A stretch of 64,000 nucleotides of DNA from Podaxis mareebaensis (GCA_018524725.1 JAEUWP010000027.1:1-64000); one strand, 5' to 3'; positions 10,634 through 22,318 are shown, numbered from the stretch's first letter. Made by a program: numbers and translations. Notes: a model not told the origin generated them from the sequence alone.

Positions 10634-11753
10634 CTAGGAGGTATTGGGAAGTAGATTTGTCGAGATAGCACTGAAATCAAATAACTTGATATTCCGAAAG
10701 ACCCGGCAGGCCATTGAAGCTGTGAACGGGATAAACAGCATTGAAAGCGTGATTTTAACCCGAGTGCTAATAGAGGGTAGATATGCCATCACCCCAACGA
10801 GAATAGTCATCCCCACAGTGATTCTAAGCAGAAAATAATTCGATTCAACACAATCCAAACATTCTTAAATTCTTGAAGGAGTACTTACAAGTAATATTGC
10901 TGGCCTCCTCGTAGAATTGCACGAGACAACCGAGGAAGTGCCTTCCCTGACACCAGAGTATCCCATCTAATCACATCATCCACCAAACTATGCGTTGTCG
11001 CGATTTTCCATGAAATTGCTAAAAAGACGGAGGTATCAAAAAGAAACACGGAGAATACACCAAATACTGTATAGGGTTTGAATGGGGCGCCCCGAGTATA
11101 GTGGGTTCCTGGAATGTGGCTTGGGTTGGCACCAAGGAGCAATACAATTCCAGACAGAGAATGTATAGCCTAGAATACAGAGAAACACCATTGGACCCAG
11201 CGATTCTCAGCGTAAACTGCATGAACCCGCCGGAGGAATAGATAGGAGGTGCATGATACCGCCAAAACGCAGAGGCAACTGGCGGCTCGTGCTAATGTGA
11301 CAGCATTTCCGTGTGGCATGGCTGATTGGAGTGGCGTGAGCTTCGGTGTCCGACCCCAAAATATTCTACACGCACTTCTTACAATGACGCCGAAGAAAAC
11401 ATATCCCACTGCGAAAAGTCTGTTGCAACATCAACATTGAACAAAACGTCTTGTTGAATATCACAACCCACCTTGAGAATATAAAACAAAAAATGACAAA
11501 CCGAAATGGACTACGCCTTACGATCTTGATGTCGTCAGGAATATAAATGAGTATATCCCAAATAGTTGCCTGTGTGATGCAACGGTAAGGATTCAACCGA
11601 GATGAAAGTAGTGAAAGGACGTACCCCAAATACAGCCAAAGTAATGTTTCTACAGACTTCAAACTCCCGAGCATCAGAAGGTGAAAGATGATTGAGATAG
11701 GTATCTGGATTGGGGAACACAGTTGAGTTCGCAATGTTAGTCATTATACTCAA
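10634..11753 (-). pseudogene. Multi-pass membrane protein, tandem copy 1 (in-frame stop)
   Basis: First of three tandem paralogs, all on the minus strand. The five-exon layout matches copies 2 and 3. Exon 1 has FPNPDTYLNHLSPSDAREFE, the next exon has ATIWDILIYIPDDIKIV, and then come LFAVGYVFFGVIV, SYLFLRRVHAVYAENRWVQ, SGKALPRLSRAILRGGQQYY and a final exon ending MACRVFRNIKLFDF. At 11172-11170 the codon is TAG where copies 2 and 3 have TGG (FSVF*AIH against FSVFWVIH). The frame is open on both sides, so this looks like a single point change. Unless an unusual splice removes it, the product would stop about midway. The fold looks like a roughly seven-helix protein of unknown role. Confidence 0.7.
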
Positions 11754-12855
11754 AGAGTTGAGAGGTCTGCAAGCTGAGCATTTTTAAGTAGTCGTGCTGA
11801 TAGTTATCGGTTAGGTGTCTTCCATTTCTGCCCCGCTGGAGGAGTGTAACCCTAGGGCAGTGATCATTATTCAGTCCAAAGTCTCATGAAGTCTTCTGCG
11901 CGGTCGAGGAAGACAAAGTTCTAAGTGATTGGGGCTGGGTTCCTCCTGAGTCATAGTGGCACCAGGAAAAGTGAAGGGGATCTGATGCCAGAAAGTCTAA
12001 GTGACACTTTCGGTTCATGGAATGGTCTCAATACAGGATGCATACAGCCTCAGTGTCCTCAACCTTGATTAATTGATTATTGATACGTTATCCCATGAAG
12101 CCCGAGAGTCATTCCAGCTGATAGCAAGATCTAAGGCCTCTAAGGCGGTGGACCCCTGTGTCTCCTGTGTGCTCCAGCCTCCATGGCTCTACTTCCTCTT
12201 CATATCTAGCCTGTATGCCCAATGTGGATTAGCAAGAACATGAGACTTGTCCATGACAAACATACAATGCATTACCACCCTGTGTGGTACCTGCATTTTT
12301 GTTTCGCGACTTCACATCTCATACTTACTCAATTCTTGATTGGGCATAGTCACCGGCATCATATGGGGGCCGATACCAACGCCCATGTATGAGTGACCGG
12401 TTCCCAACCCTATTGGGTCATGCAGGGTCACAGGTGCGGTTGTACTGCCCAATTCCTGTTTGATACCCGATATTTCATTGTTCGAGGAGATAAATGTCCG
12501 GTTTCGGGGATTTGAAGAGTCAGAGGAGCTCGACGCCGTGTGAGCGACGACACAAGAGTTTCCTGTATGTATATATAAGCACTGGTGTGCTCTTGGGGGT
12601 ATCTTATTTCATAACCGAGCCAATGAGATGATTATCCTGACTTGGAGGATGCGAGGATCAGGTTTCGTTGCATAACACACTGCCATTCACTTGGAGTACC
12701 TTCTCTTGTGCCGCATGAAGTTTGACGCCGAAAACCTGTTAGATAGCGTGACGCAACCGTAGATTAACAATTGAAGTGATGTTATTAGAACAAAATCACC
12801 ACTCTCAAGCTAGAGCGCAGGAAATACAGATTGGAATGGGTTCACCCTCACAGAT
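11754..12855. other. Intergenic between membrane-protein copies 1 and 2
   Basis: No gene was seen. Positions 11885-12022 (5' flank of copy 1) resemble 14116-14246 (5' flank of copy 2), and 12608-12690 resembles 10474-10556. The segment between these homologous flanks, about 12030-12600, has no recognisable coding or repeat structure. Confidence 0.5.
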
Positions 12856-14003
12856 CTAAGGGCGACTAGCGGAAGCAGTATTGTAAGCGAATTGGATATT
12901 AGAAATGGGGTTTGTCGGAACGGTATCGAAATCAAACAGTTTGATATTTCGGAAGACCCGACAAGCCATTGAAGCCACGAGAGGAACAAATGGTATGGAT
13001 AATGTGACTTTAATAGGCGGGTGAATGGATGGAAGGTATACTATCACACCAATGACGATAGTAAATCCGATTGTCATCCTAGAGCAAAAAGGACAAGGAT
13101 CAGTGATGACCGAAAGGTAACCAGGAGACTCTAAGTGGCACCTACAAGTAATACTGTTGGCCTCCTCGCAATATAGCGCGCGATAACCGAGGAAGTGCCT
13201 TGCCTGACACTAAGGTGTCCCATCTGATTCTGTCGTCCAGCACACCATGATCCGTCGCGATTTTGTACGAGATCGCCAAAAAAACGGAAGTGTCGAACAG
13301 GAGTATGATAGATCCAGTAATTGCGACGTAGGGTTTGATGTAAGTGTCTTGAGAATAGCGTGTTCCAGGGATGTGCGTTGGCTTTACGCCGAGAGGGACT
13401 GCAAGTCCGGATGCAACGTGAATGACCCAAAATACGGAGAAGAACCAGCGGACCCATCGCTTATCGGCGTATACGGCGTGCACTCGTCGAAGGAACAGAT
13501 AGGATGCACATGTCATCGCCAAAACACTCAGGCAGCCAGCAACCAGGGCCAAAGTGCGTGGGTTGTCATTTGGCATGGCTAAGAATTACGAATAAAGACC
13601 GGATGACAGACTTTGCAACAGATATTGAATACATACTTCTTTCCATGACACCGAGAAGAACATAACCAGCAGCGAAGAGTCTAATCGGGCGTCAGCCTCG
13701 ACGGCAGATGAGTACTAGAATGATAAATACCTCGAGAATATGAAACAAAAAATGACCAGACGAAAAGGGCTATTCTTCACGATCCGAATATCATCGGGTA
13801 TGTAAAGGAGTATATCCCATATCGTTGCCTGTCAATATGTCAAAAGGGCCTCATTATACCAGAAATCACAATGGCGGGGAACGCACTCCAAAAACCACCA
13901 ATGTGATGTTCCTGCAGATCTCGAATTCTGTTGCATTAGATGGCGAAAGATGGTTGAGATAAGTATCAGGGTTGAGGAACGTAGAATTCGTAGCGCTCTC
14001 CAT
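12856..14003 (-). CDS. Multi-pass membrane protein, tandem copy 2 (intact)
   Basis: The start at 14003 gives MESATNSTFLNPDTYLNHL. Exons join in frame over four short introns. The segments in order are ATIWDILLYIPDDIRIV, LFAAGYVLLGVMERT, the two helices around LVAGCLSVLAMTCASYLFL, RRVHAVYADKRWV, FFSVFWVIHVASGLAVPLG, ITGSIILLFDTSVFLAISYK, WDTLVSGKALPRLSRAIL, and the last exon TIVIGVIVYLPSI...MACRVFRNIKLFDFD. I count about seven hydrophobic segments. The WDIL..IP.D..IVR motif near the first helix resembles Agaricomycete membrane proteins of the DUF6533 kind, though the match is not certain. A receptor or transporter role cannot be read from the sequence. Confidence 0.78.
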
Positions 14004-14814
14004 GATACGGAGGCAAAGACGTTGCCATGCCTTGGGTTTGTAGAGGCTTGTTTTTGAGGCCTGGCTGGACGGGTACGAAGCTATGCCGGTGCATAGCGAT
14101 AGCTATCCAGCCCTAGCCTGATGAGGTCTTGTGCGTCGGCCTTGACGAAGCTACCAATTCTTGGGATCGGGTTCTTCCTGGGCGTTAGCCAGAATGAAAA
14201 TGATCAGACGCCAGAACACTCTAAGGGACAGGTTCGAGTCATGGATGAAGATCTTCTGGCTTCACGGCCGGATGTAGGGACACTGTTGTTCTCAATCGCC
14301 GTTATCAAAATGCGGGCAAGAAGCATAACCGAAGCAAGCTTGCCCAAACCATGGCAAGCATCAATGCAAAATGGAAGGGTTTGCACAAATGTGGAAGTCA
14401 ACGATAGCAAGCCGAGGGTCGCGACTGGTGGGCCTGGGACTTCAAATGGCGATATTCGTATATAATCAATGTAAAGTCGAGGAAGCATAGTCCACAGTCA
14501 AGAGTCAAGACGGGGTTGATGTCTGGCCAGTTGAGCTTGCCATGGCGTGGGAATACTTATCAATCCTATCAACCTCAGGATTTTGTAGGTATCCAAGCAT
14601 TGTATAAGCGGCGTGGGATTTATGGGATATGGGATATGGCAGTTGTTGGCAAGTCTTAAGATACTCACCGGACTTGGCTATCCGGCTGTTAGAGAAAAAA
14701 GAAAGAGTGGAGTAGGGCGTTCGAAGAAATAATAGTAGTTCCGTAGTTCAGTATGGTATGGACGCAATCAGGTGTAGGTAAAATCTATGTGGACTGAACA
14801 TTGGATGCAAGGCT
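14004..14814. other. Intergenic; duplicated 5' flank of copy 2
   Basis: Positions 14116-14246 match the 5' flank of copy 1. A minus-strand open frame at 14204-14488 (VATLGLLSLTSTFVQTLP) overlaps this duplicated block. It has no clear family, so I do not call a gene. Confidence 0.45.
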
Positions 14815-15865
14815 TCACTGCGCAGTATTGAAATCAAAGAGTTTGATGTTTCGAAAGACCCGGCAGGCCATTGAAGCCATGAGAGGTACCACGGGTTTCG
14901 TAACTGTGAGCTTGAATATCTGGTGGGCGGACGGGAGACATAGGAGTATCCCAACAAGGGTCGTCATGCCAACTATAATTCTAAACGCGAGTCATTAGTA
15001 TGCAAAAAACTGAAAGGGCAAGTACTGACAGGTAATATTGCTGTCCTCCTTGCAGAATCGCACGCGATAGCCGTGGAAGGGCTTTTCCGGACACGAGGGT
15101 ATCCCATGAGACCCGCTCGTCAACCAAGCTATGGGTCGACGCAATTCTGTACGATATCGCGAGGAAAACAAAGGAATCGAAAAGGAGAGGAACGAAGGCA
15201 CCAATAGCGGCATAGGGGTGGAGTCCGGCATCCTTTTCGTAATGGGTTCCTGGGATGAAGGTTGGCTGTATACCTAGAGGTATTGTGAGTCCTGCTAGAG
15301 AACTCATGACCCAGAACGCAGAAAAGAACCGCTGAACGTATTTGTTCTCGGCATACACAGCATGGACCCGTCGAAGGAACAAATACGATGCGGTTGACAT
15401 TGATAAAACACACAAGAACCCCGCTGCCATATCCAAAGCATGAGGGTTTTCGATGGGTATAGCTGGCAAAATAGTGTGAATAAATTTGACAGAAATTTGA
15501 GCCCAACACGCACTCCTGTCAATCACACTAACAAGAACATACACCATAGCAAAAAATCTGTATTAATTTAGATGAGAGCCAGTGACGTGCTGAATCTGAG
15601 AAAGATACCTTGAGAATAAGAAACAGAATATAACAAGCCGGAAGCGGCTGCGCCTCACGATTTGAGTGTCCTCAGGTATGTAAACGAGTATGTCCCACAC
15701 TGTCGCCTTTGCAAGTGTTAATAGATGTTCTAGGGTCGTAGTGGGGAAATGACATACCGCAAGGACGGCCAGCGTAACATTTCTGCCGATTTCAAACTCC
15801 CTGGCATCTGCGGGCGATAGATGGTTGAGATAAGTATCCGGGTTAGGCAGCTCAGGATTCGACAT
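14815..15865 (-). CDS. Multi-pass membrane protein, tandem copy 3 (intact)
   Basis: The start at 15865 gives MSNPELPNPDTYLNHLSP; another in-frame ATG lies at 15892. The exon order and intron positions match copy 2: ATVWDILVYIPEDTQIVR, FFAMVYVLVSVIDRT, IPIENPHALDMAAGFLC, SYLFLRRVHAVYAENKYVQ, FFSAFWVMSSLAGLTIPLG, SFVFLAISYRIASTHSLVD, SGKALPRLSRAILQGGQQYY, and a final exon ending IKLFDFNTAQ at the TGA 14817-14815. The C-terminus is shorter than in copies 1 and 2. The frame is open throughout, giving a protein of about 300 residues. Its function is unknown; it belongs to the same multi-pass family as its neighbours. Confidence 0.78.
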
Positions 15866-16123
15866 AATGCCCAAGTTTAAAAGGAAGAGCAATGCTGGGA
15901 TCTCATGTATATGTGTATGTCTGTGGCCGTGTTAGAGGCTGTCCCAAATCAATATCCAGCTCCGTCGCAACCGTCTGACCTCAGGTATGCACCAGTAGTG
16001 AGCAGACGCCATTGGCATGAAAGTCGTCAGAAGAACCGACACCCACCTCCTTAAACAACGGCAAGAGGGTAACGAGGGCAGGTACGAGAAACAATGCACA
16101 GTACGAGTGTGGAGGGCCCCAAT
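15866..16123. other. Short intergenic stretch, nothing seen
   Basis: This is the promoter side of membrane-protein copy 3, ending at the inverted-repeat element. Confidence 0.4.
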
Positions 16124-16448
16124 ATACTATGGGCTGCCCGTAGTTCGAACGTGCCCGAACTTCGAACGGTCACATCAGTCACTTCTTTTTACATAGACCA
16201 CAGAACTCCATCAAAATCTTTGATCTCCGACGCGGCCTCCTTCGGCTAGCGTGACTTTGAGTGACTTTCAGACCTCTCAACGCTCTTCTCAACCACTCAG
16301 AAAAATAGAAAATAAGTGCTCGCATAATGTTTTGGATTGTCATAAGATGCACCATTCCCAATTTTATGCAGGAAGAGGTGGAACTCTGTGAGATACAAAT
16401 GCTCGTTCGAAGTTCGGGCACGTCCGAACTACGGGCAGCCCATAGTAT
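16124..16448. mobile_element. MITE with 45-bp terminal inverted repeats
   Basis: The left end 16124-16168 and the reverse complement of the right end 16404-16448 agree at 44 of 45 positions. The ends begin CTATGGGCTGCCCG inside an outer TA on each side. This allows a TA target duplication and a 319-bp element at 16127-16445. The roughly 235-bp core has no transposase. The long, nearly perfect inverted repeats and small size define a non-autonomous DNA transposon. A Tc1/mariner-like origin is inferred only from the possible TA duplication. One mismatch between the ends suggests either recent insertion or conversion. Confidence 0.8.
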
Positions 16449-17432
16449 GGCAGTATTATTCATGGATTCGTGGGGCCAACCATGGAGTAGGAAATGATGA
16501 TTCTGTGAAGAAAAGCGCGATGTTCGGAGTGTTGATCCTGGGAGTAACCTGGTTCTGACATATTTGGGGCAAGTGTGAAGGTATAGAAATATTCACAAAG
16601 TATGAGACAACGAAAGAGTAAGCTGAGCGTCGAGCGCGAGCACTGAGGTAACTTGCCACCATCATTACAGACTCATACGACTCAGGCCGTGACCGCCTTC
16701 ACGTCACTGTTCAGAGAGGCTAATAACAGCATGTGGCAGGGCTCCGTATTCAGCTCTGCCTCGTCTGGCATCTAGGGGACCCATTCGCTCGTGGCTTCAC
16801 AGCAAGCAATTATCAGTTGATTAGTGCATAAGAAGAACCCTCAAAGAAGCATACGCCGAGATGTATGAAGGTTCGAAGTTAATAGTGCACCCGTGGTGCG
16901 AGGTCAACTTCTCGGATCCATATTCTAGACGAATTGGGAACGCGATGCCCAGAAAGGGGAAGATTCTTGGGTTGTGGGTGGGGCGTTGTCTGAATGCATG
17001 AAGAGCTCGAGGTATTGGTTACAGACCCAGCAGTGAATTTCTAGCGCGTCAGCGACGAGGATGCCAACGTGCAGTTGGAGACAGATGAGGCTATGTCTGG
17101 ACGCGAAATTGGTATTGAATTGGTATTGTCCAGTTCAGTCCAGGCGTAAGCCATGTCCTAGGATGAAAAGCTCACGGGTAGGATTTCTGAGCAGTAGCAG
17201 CGAGGATCGTGCGAGCAGGGCAGGGTAGTGGTTGACTCGCGATAGGCAACAATGTCTTTGTGCCCGATCACAATTCTAATGGAGAGACGTAATGCTGGCT
17301 TCAAGATATGGATTCATATAGGTGAGTACCAGTAGTGCGTTATCAACGCAGGATATAATCCAATTCCTACCTAACATCCAAGAACAAGCATGAGATTGAT
17401 CGAGTCATTTTCAAAAGGACCAAGTACACCAA
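16449..17432. other. Intergenic with an F-box-like gene fragment
   Basis: Apart from the fragment at about 16890-16975, I see no gene. The right part is the 3' side of the mevalonate decarboxylase gene. Confidence 0.4.
16890..16975 (+). pseudogene. Fragment related to the decayed F-box-like gene at 8.4-9.5 kb
   Basis: The translation SDPYSRRIGNAMPRKGKILG, partly frame-shifted, corresponds to ADPYSKRDWERGARGGEDFW in the pseudogene at 9.3-9.4 kb. At the DNA level the run agacgaattgggaacgcg closely matches aaacgagattgggaacgcg. Flanking sequence no longer aligns, so this is a relic of another member of the same family. Confidence 0.5.
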
Positions 17433-18766
17433 TCATGCCAGATTTTTAGGAAGACCCTCCGCATTCAACAGCGCCTCTTCATCTCCCAATTTTCTTGGTC
17501 CATCACCAACACGGGTATGAATAAGTCCCTTGACAGCCCCAACTTCAAACCTCTTCGCCACATTCTCGTTGAATCCTGCAGGCACCTTTCCAACCAACTG
17601 GTCACCACCAAGCAATCCAAATACATCCTTGAACGAACCCTCCTGTTGAGGGAAGTACGCCGCGATGAGCTCTACAATCTCCTTCACATTCTCCTTTGGC
17701 GCATAGATGACCGCATTAGGTCCAGCATCATAGGTATATGCAGCCTTGTAACCTTTGCCTGCCTCAACCGAAAGTCGGTTATACTCAACAATAACCGCAA
17801 TAATCGCCCTGCTGACATCGTTCATATAGAAAATCGGAGGTTCAGTGTCCAACGCGACTGCATGGAACTGGTTCGAATCGGCCATCGTAATCTTCGCGAA
17901 CGTGTCAAAATCTCTCTCCAAAATAGCCTTCTCGATATCTTTCATCCGCTGAGGGACGACATGTTTGATCCGGTGTTGGAGGAGTGGCGATGTCTCAACC
18001 GTGCGTTGCATACCACTAGTGCTAGAAGTGCCCTTTTTGTCGTCGGAGACTACGCAGATAAGAGCGTGGATATCGGGCCAGTGGGATTGAGGCGCGACTT
18101 GGACTGCGAGGGAATCGGAGCCAGAGGGGTCTGATCCCATTTGCCAGGCGACAAAGCCGCCGAAGAGGGACCGGCAGGCTGATCCGGAACCTTGGCGAGC
18201 AATGAGGGAGAGGGTGGAAGGGTTAACGGGGAGAGCATAAAGGTGTGCGAGGGAAGACACGAGGGCTGCGAAGCCGGATGCAGAGGAAGCAAGACCAGCG
18301 GCAGTGGGGAAGTTGTTGTGAGAGCATATATGGACATTATATGTTGACAACTGAAGAGATTGTTGGTATTAAATAACCATTCGGTGGTAAAAATGAACGA
18401 GGATCAACCTTTGGCTCGCTAGGATTTTTATCTTCAACCTCTACTTTCCTCAAGCGCTTCATCTCGCGGATACAAGTCGCCAATCGACCACCTTCTTTGA
18501 TCTCTTCCTCTTTGCCATTCAGCCACAGGCGATCTTTCGTAAATGACGGATCTGCACGAGAGGTCGTCGTGGATCGGAGGTGATCTTGGTCAAGAGTGAC
18601 AGAGAGCGACGAGTTGGTGGGTAGGATCAGCTTTGTGTCCCGTTTGCCCCAGTATCTATGATCCAGCGGCTCGAGTCAGTGATGCGTTGAGATTATTCCA
18701 AGGGGGTTCTCACTTAATACAAGCAATATTGACGGGGGCGGACGCAGTAGCTTGGTAAACGGTCAT
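17433..18766 (-). CDS. MVD1: Diphosphomevalonate decarboxylase (mevalonate pathway)
   Basis: Catalyses the ATP-dependent conversion of mevalonate diphosphate to isopentenyl diphosphate in the cytosol; it is the yeast ERG19/MVD1 equivalent. The ATG at 18766 gives [18 protein letters not shown], then an intron, then [19 protein letters not shown] second intron follows [20 protein letters not shown]...EPK and rejoins at [19 protein letters not shown]. The GHMP-kinase-like ATP loop and the conserved [10 protein letters not shown] and [16 protein letters not shown] are all present, as is the substrate-binding C-terminal part ([13 protein letters not shown]). The length matches the fungal family. 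I see no anomaly. Confidence 0.97.
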
Positions 18767-19397
18767 GGTAGGTATTGTGGAAGAAGTGGTCCAAGACTAG
18801 GCCTGACACTTATATGTCCAATTCTGTTCGCTTGGATCGGAGCGGGTGAGGACACCCACCGCGTCTCAATCAAGATCATCAATCGTCCTATAAATGTCAA
18901 GTGTACATTTTATCACACACACAATAGACAGATTTTGAGATTTTTGCACAAAAAAGGACAGTACTAACAACCAACTAATACACGCTCAGAGAGGAAAGAG
19001 AACACCAGTAACGGATAGGAACTGGAAAAGAACACAATAGCCAATCTTCACAAATAGGGAGAAAGAAAAGAAACAGCTTTACGACACAGTCAAAACAAGC
19101 AGATATATGTATGTATGTACGAATACGTGCGTGGCCCACTGTTCATCAGGTAGAAAGTAGAAGAATATATACTTGTAGGTACAACGTGGTTGGGGTGGGG
19201 GTGAAAGGGTGGAAATGCGGGCGGGAGGGTACCCAAAAAAGCGGAAAACAAGAGATGATAACAAGCGTAACGAGAAAATAGTGAGCGTAGTACTGGACAA
19301 ACGATTGGGCTAGGAAAGGAATAGAGCAGATAGACAACGGGCGCAACGACGAGGTGAAGAGAGTCTGAACAGGAGGAACTCGACCCGACGTTACGAA
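18767..19397. other. Intergenic, no gene seen
   Basis: The gap runs from the MVD1 promoter side into the 3' end of CCR4. It is A-rich near 18950-19300, which fits a 3' untranslated region. Confidence 0.5.
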
Positions 19398-21790
19398 TCA
19401 GGAAGAATTCTGTGCAGCAGCTCGCGAGAGTTGATCTTTAGGATGTTTCACGCGGAACTCGGCGATTAGGCAGATATGGCTATGCACTAGTCAGCGAATG
19501 GAATTTTTCTCAGAAGCGAGAAGACATACTCTGAGGGGAAATGGGCGTTCGGGAACCCGACCACTTTCTCCAGATAGCCTTTGTCCACCTCTCCAAGCAC
19601 CGCATTGACACCCAGGTTACCCGCCGAATACCACACATAATCAATCATACCCTGGAAGCTCGGCGTGTAGTTGGTCAGTTGATCGCTAATCCCAGGTGCA
19701 TAAGCGCTCTTGAGGCCAAGTCGGTGCCGCAATCCTTCCGATGTGTATCGCCCATACATGTGCGACATGAAATCAGGGTGGTCCGCCGCTAGAGTCCCAT
19801 TCGTCAAGAACTCGTATACACCCGACTGTGGTACAGAATTAAAATCTCCACAGATAACCAGCGGGATCTTCGTTCCATCCGAATACGTGGGCGGTGGTCG
19901 CGGAGGTGGTGTGTTCTCTTCACCTTCTTGGGGTTTCTGTGGAGGCCGAGGTGGGAGTTTGGCGAAGTTGTTGGCGATTTTCTCGATCTCCTCTACAAGT
20001 AATGCGACTTGTACGAGCTTGACATCACGATACGCAGGATCCCAATGAATATGTGCGTTGGCGATAATGAACCGAGTGCCTGTCTGCTTGTCTTCCATCA
20101 GACAGATAACGGCAATGTGGTCCTTGCCCAGAACGCGATTGAACATATCGTCCGTCTTCTTGAAATCCTGCCGTTGCATGGCGACGGTGCTAAACTCGAG
20201 CAGGTGCTTCTCTACCAGTTGATATCTGGAACGCGGAATAAGCGGGAGAAGATTAGCTTCACGCACTGCCCAACGTACCTGGACGCCTTATAGAATGTTG
20301 CACATCCATCAACCAACCTCCTGTCCTGCTCGTTGTTCATCGTCCTCGCCCTAGACTTTGGCCAATAAACGCCTTCATAGTCGCGTAGACTGAGATTCTT
20401 GGTGAAGTAACCTTCGTACTGCGCCACGTCCACTTCTTGTAAACACAAAAAGTCAGCGTCCGAGCTGATGATCTCATTCAAGATCAACTCCTTTCTGTAG
20501 TCCCATGACAAGGCCCACGCGGGTGTGTATCCATATAGCCTCTCCGTTGCGTACTTTTCACATAGAATGTTATAAGAAAGCACGCTGAACGTCTCGGCAT
20601 TGGGGTCGTTGAGGAGCGCATCCTGCTCGGGTGGAGTTAGGAGAGACTTCCACACTCGCTCAGGGGGAGGCGCAGGTACAGGACCTGTGTCCCGTAGATA
20701 GGACACAAGAGCTGGTGTCCCATCTTTCTGTACTAGCGCCTTCAGTTGTGCATCGAGCGGATTGCCTTCGATACCCAACGTCTGTAGCTGATGCAAACTT
20801 CCGAGCTCGGGAGGGAGTGTCGACAGGTGATTGTCAAAGACGTACAACTCCTTCAACTGCGTGAGCATTCCTAGTTCGGGTGGCAGGGACGTGAGATTGT
20901 TCCCCGACAAATCTAGTAGTTCCAAGTGCCGCAACTTGGCAATCTCCGGTGGGATTGATGTTAGGGCGTTATGGTTCAGGTAAAGGGTAGCAAGGAAGGT
21001 GAACGAGAAGAGACCTGAGTTGGAAGGTAGATTCTTGATATTGACGCCTCCCATGTCTAATGAAGTCCAGGTGTTCTCGGGCGGCCGAATAGAATGCGGC
21101 CGTGGTGCCACAGCGATTGGGGCTACTGTCGACGAGGGATGATTGATTCCAGAGGGTGACCCTTCGCCTTGTTGCACATCGTTGGAGGGAGCGGAAGAGG
21201 GATCAGAGTCTTTGGATGTGCCATTGACTTCAGGTGGAGGTTTATTAGGATTCGTGATGGTAATCGCGGACTTGGCCACAGATCGAGCAGCCATTGCGCT
21301 AGCACGGGCGCGATGGTGAGGGGAACGCGAAGACCGAACCATCTAGGTGAAAATAGGTTGCAGGCACAGCCATAAGAACAAAGTGCCGCAGGACAAAAAG
21401 TACTAGGTGCTGACGTACCTCGCATTTGAGCAACTGCTGCTGCCAATGTTGCGACATGATCTGGCCATTCACACTTGCGGGTGATCCTTGTGCGTACGGA
21501 TGCTGTGGATGTGATGTTCCATTGGGAGGTGAGGGGTAGTGTGTAAGAGAATTGTGGTGGTGGTGTTGCAGAGGGGGATGTGAAAGGGGATGGTGGCCGG
21601 GATGATGTTGTAGGGGATTTACGCTGCCGTTGGCGTAGAGCGCATATCCAGGGGACGGTGGTGGTGGGCCTACAGAAGACTGGGAGCCTGGAGCGACAAG
21701 GATAGGATGATGAGGACGGGTCCATGGAGATTGGTCATGAGGGTTTGCGAGTTTGGGGTTGATGCCGGGCGACTGCTGAGGGTAGTACAT
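19398..21790 (-). CDS. CCR4: CCR4 poly(A) deadenylase (CCR4-NOT catalytic subunit)
   Basis: Shortens mRNA poly(A) tails as part of CCR4-NOT. The N-terminal exon is Pro/His/Gln-rich (MYYPQQSPGINPKLANPH, HHHHNSL) and ends QQQLLKCE. An intron leads to MVRSSRSPHHRARASAMA. Leucine-rich repeats follow (SFTFLATLYLNHNALTSIP, LELLDLSGNNLTSLP, LKELYVFDNHLSTLP), which in this family bind the CAF1/POP2 subunit. The EEP nuclease domain has NILCEKYAT, the catalytic glutamate in FLCLQEVDVAQYE, HIHWDP, and GDFNSVPQSG. The final DH motif is restored by splicing the last intron (SDHICLIAEF). The stop is at 19400-19398. The start at 21790 is likely, but an upstream noncoding or short coding exon is possible. 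Confidence 0.95.
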
Positions 21791-22318
21791 CGCATTTGCG
21801 ACGAGAGAGTCGACCAGGAAAATATCCAAGAAATGAGCTCGCCTCGCTCCTCCGCCCGAATGAATTCAGCACGGGATTGGAGAAGAATTGAGATGAGCTG
21901 TTGTCCGCGATCGGAGGGAGGGTTCTTTGACAAACTTGGATGAATGTTGTGTTCAGCGACGAGGACAGCGCGTGGGGGGACTGAGAGTTATTGGTTAGCG
22001 TTGTGGACGTCGACAAGAGCAATTGACGAGTCGAATCTACTCAACAAAGCCGGTAACACGGTGGGAATCCTGACTAAGCACTCCGCACACCTCTTTCTCC
22101 TTGTTTTCCACTCCTTGGTGTTCCACTACCTCTCCCGTCTCTGATTTCTCGCGGCCTCGTGCTACACGCAGACGTACTTGGACATGGAAAAACTAGACTC
22201 GTGGTCTCTCTCCGTGCGCATACAATCCAAAAAAAGACCAGAAATGATATATTATAATCTCAAGTAATCCGTACACATTTCACAACAAACGGTCACCAAA
22301 ACTCCTCCGAGACTCCGC
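21791..22318. other. CCR4 promoter / subtilase 3' region
   Basis: Short gap between the tandem minus-strand genes CCR4 and the subtilase. A minus-strand open frame at 21735-22022 continues upstream of the CCR4 start and may be 5' untranslated sequence. Nothing else was seen. Confidence 0.45.

Noticed and set aside
14204..14488. Minus-strand frame beginning VATLGLLSLTSTFVQTLP, briefly considered as a HeLo-like fragment
   Set aside because: It overlaps the duplicated flank of copy 2, and the resemblance is too weak to call.
17517..18134. 205-codon plus-strand frame inside MVD1
   Set aside because: Antisense shadow of a conserved enzyme exon; its codons mirror the real frame.
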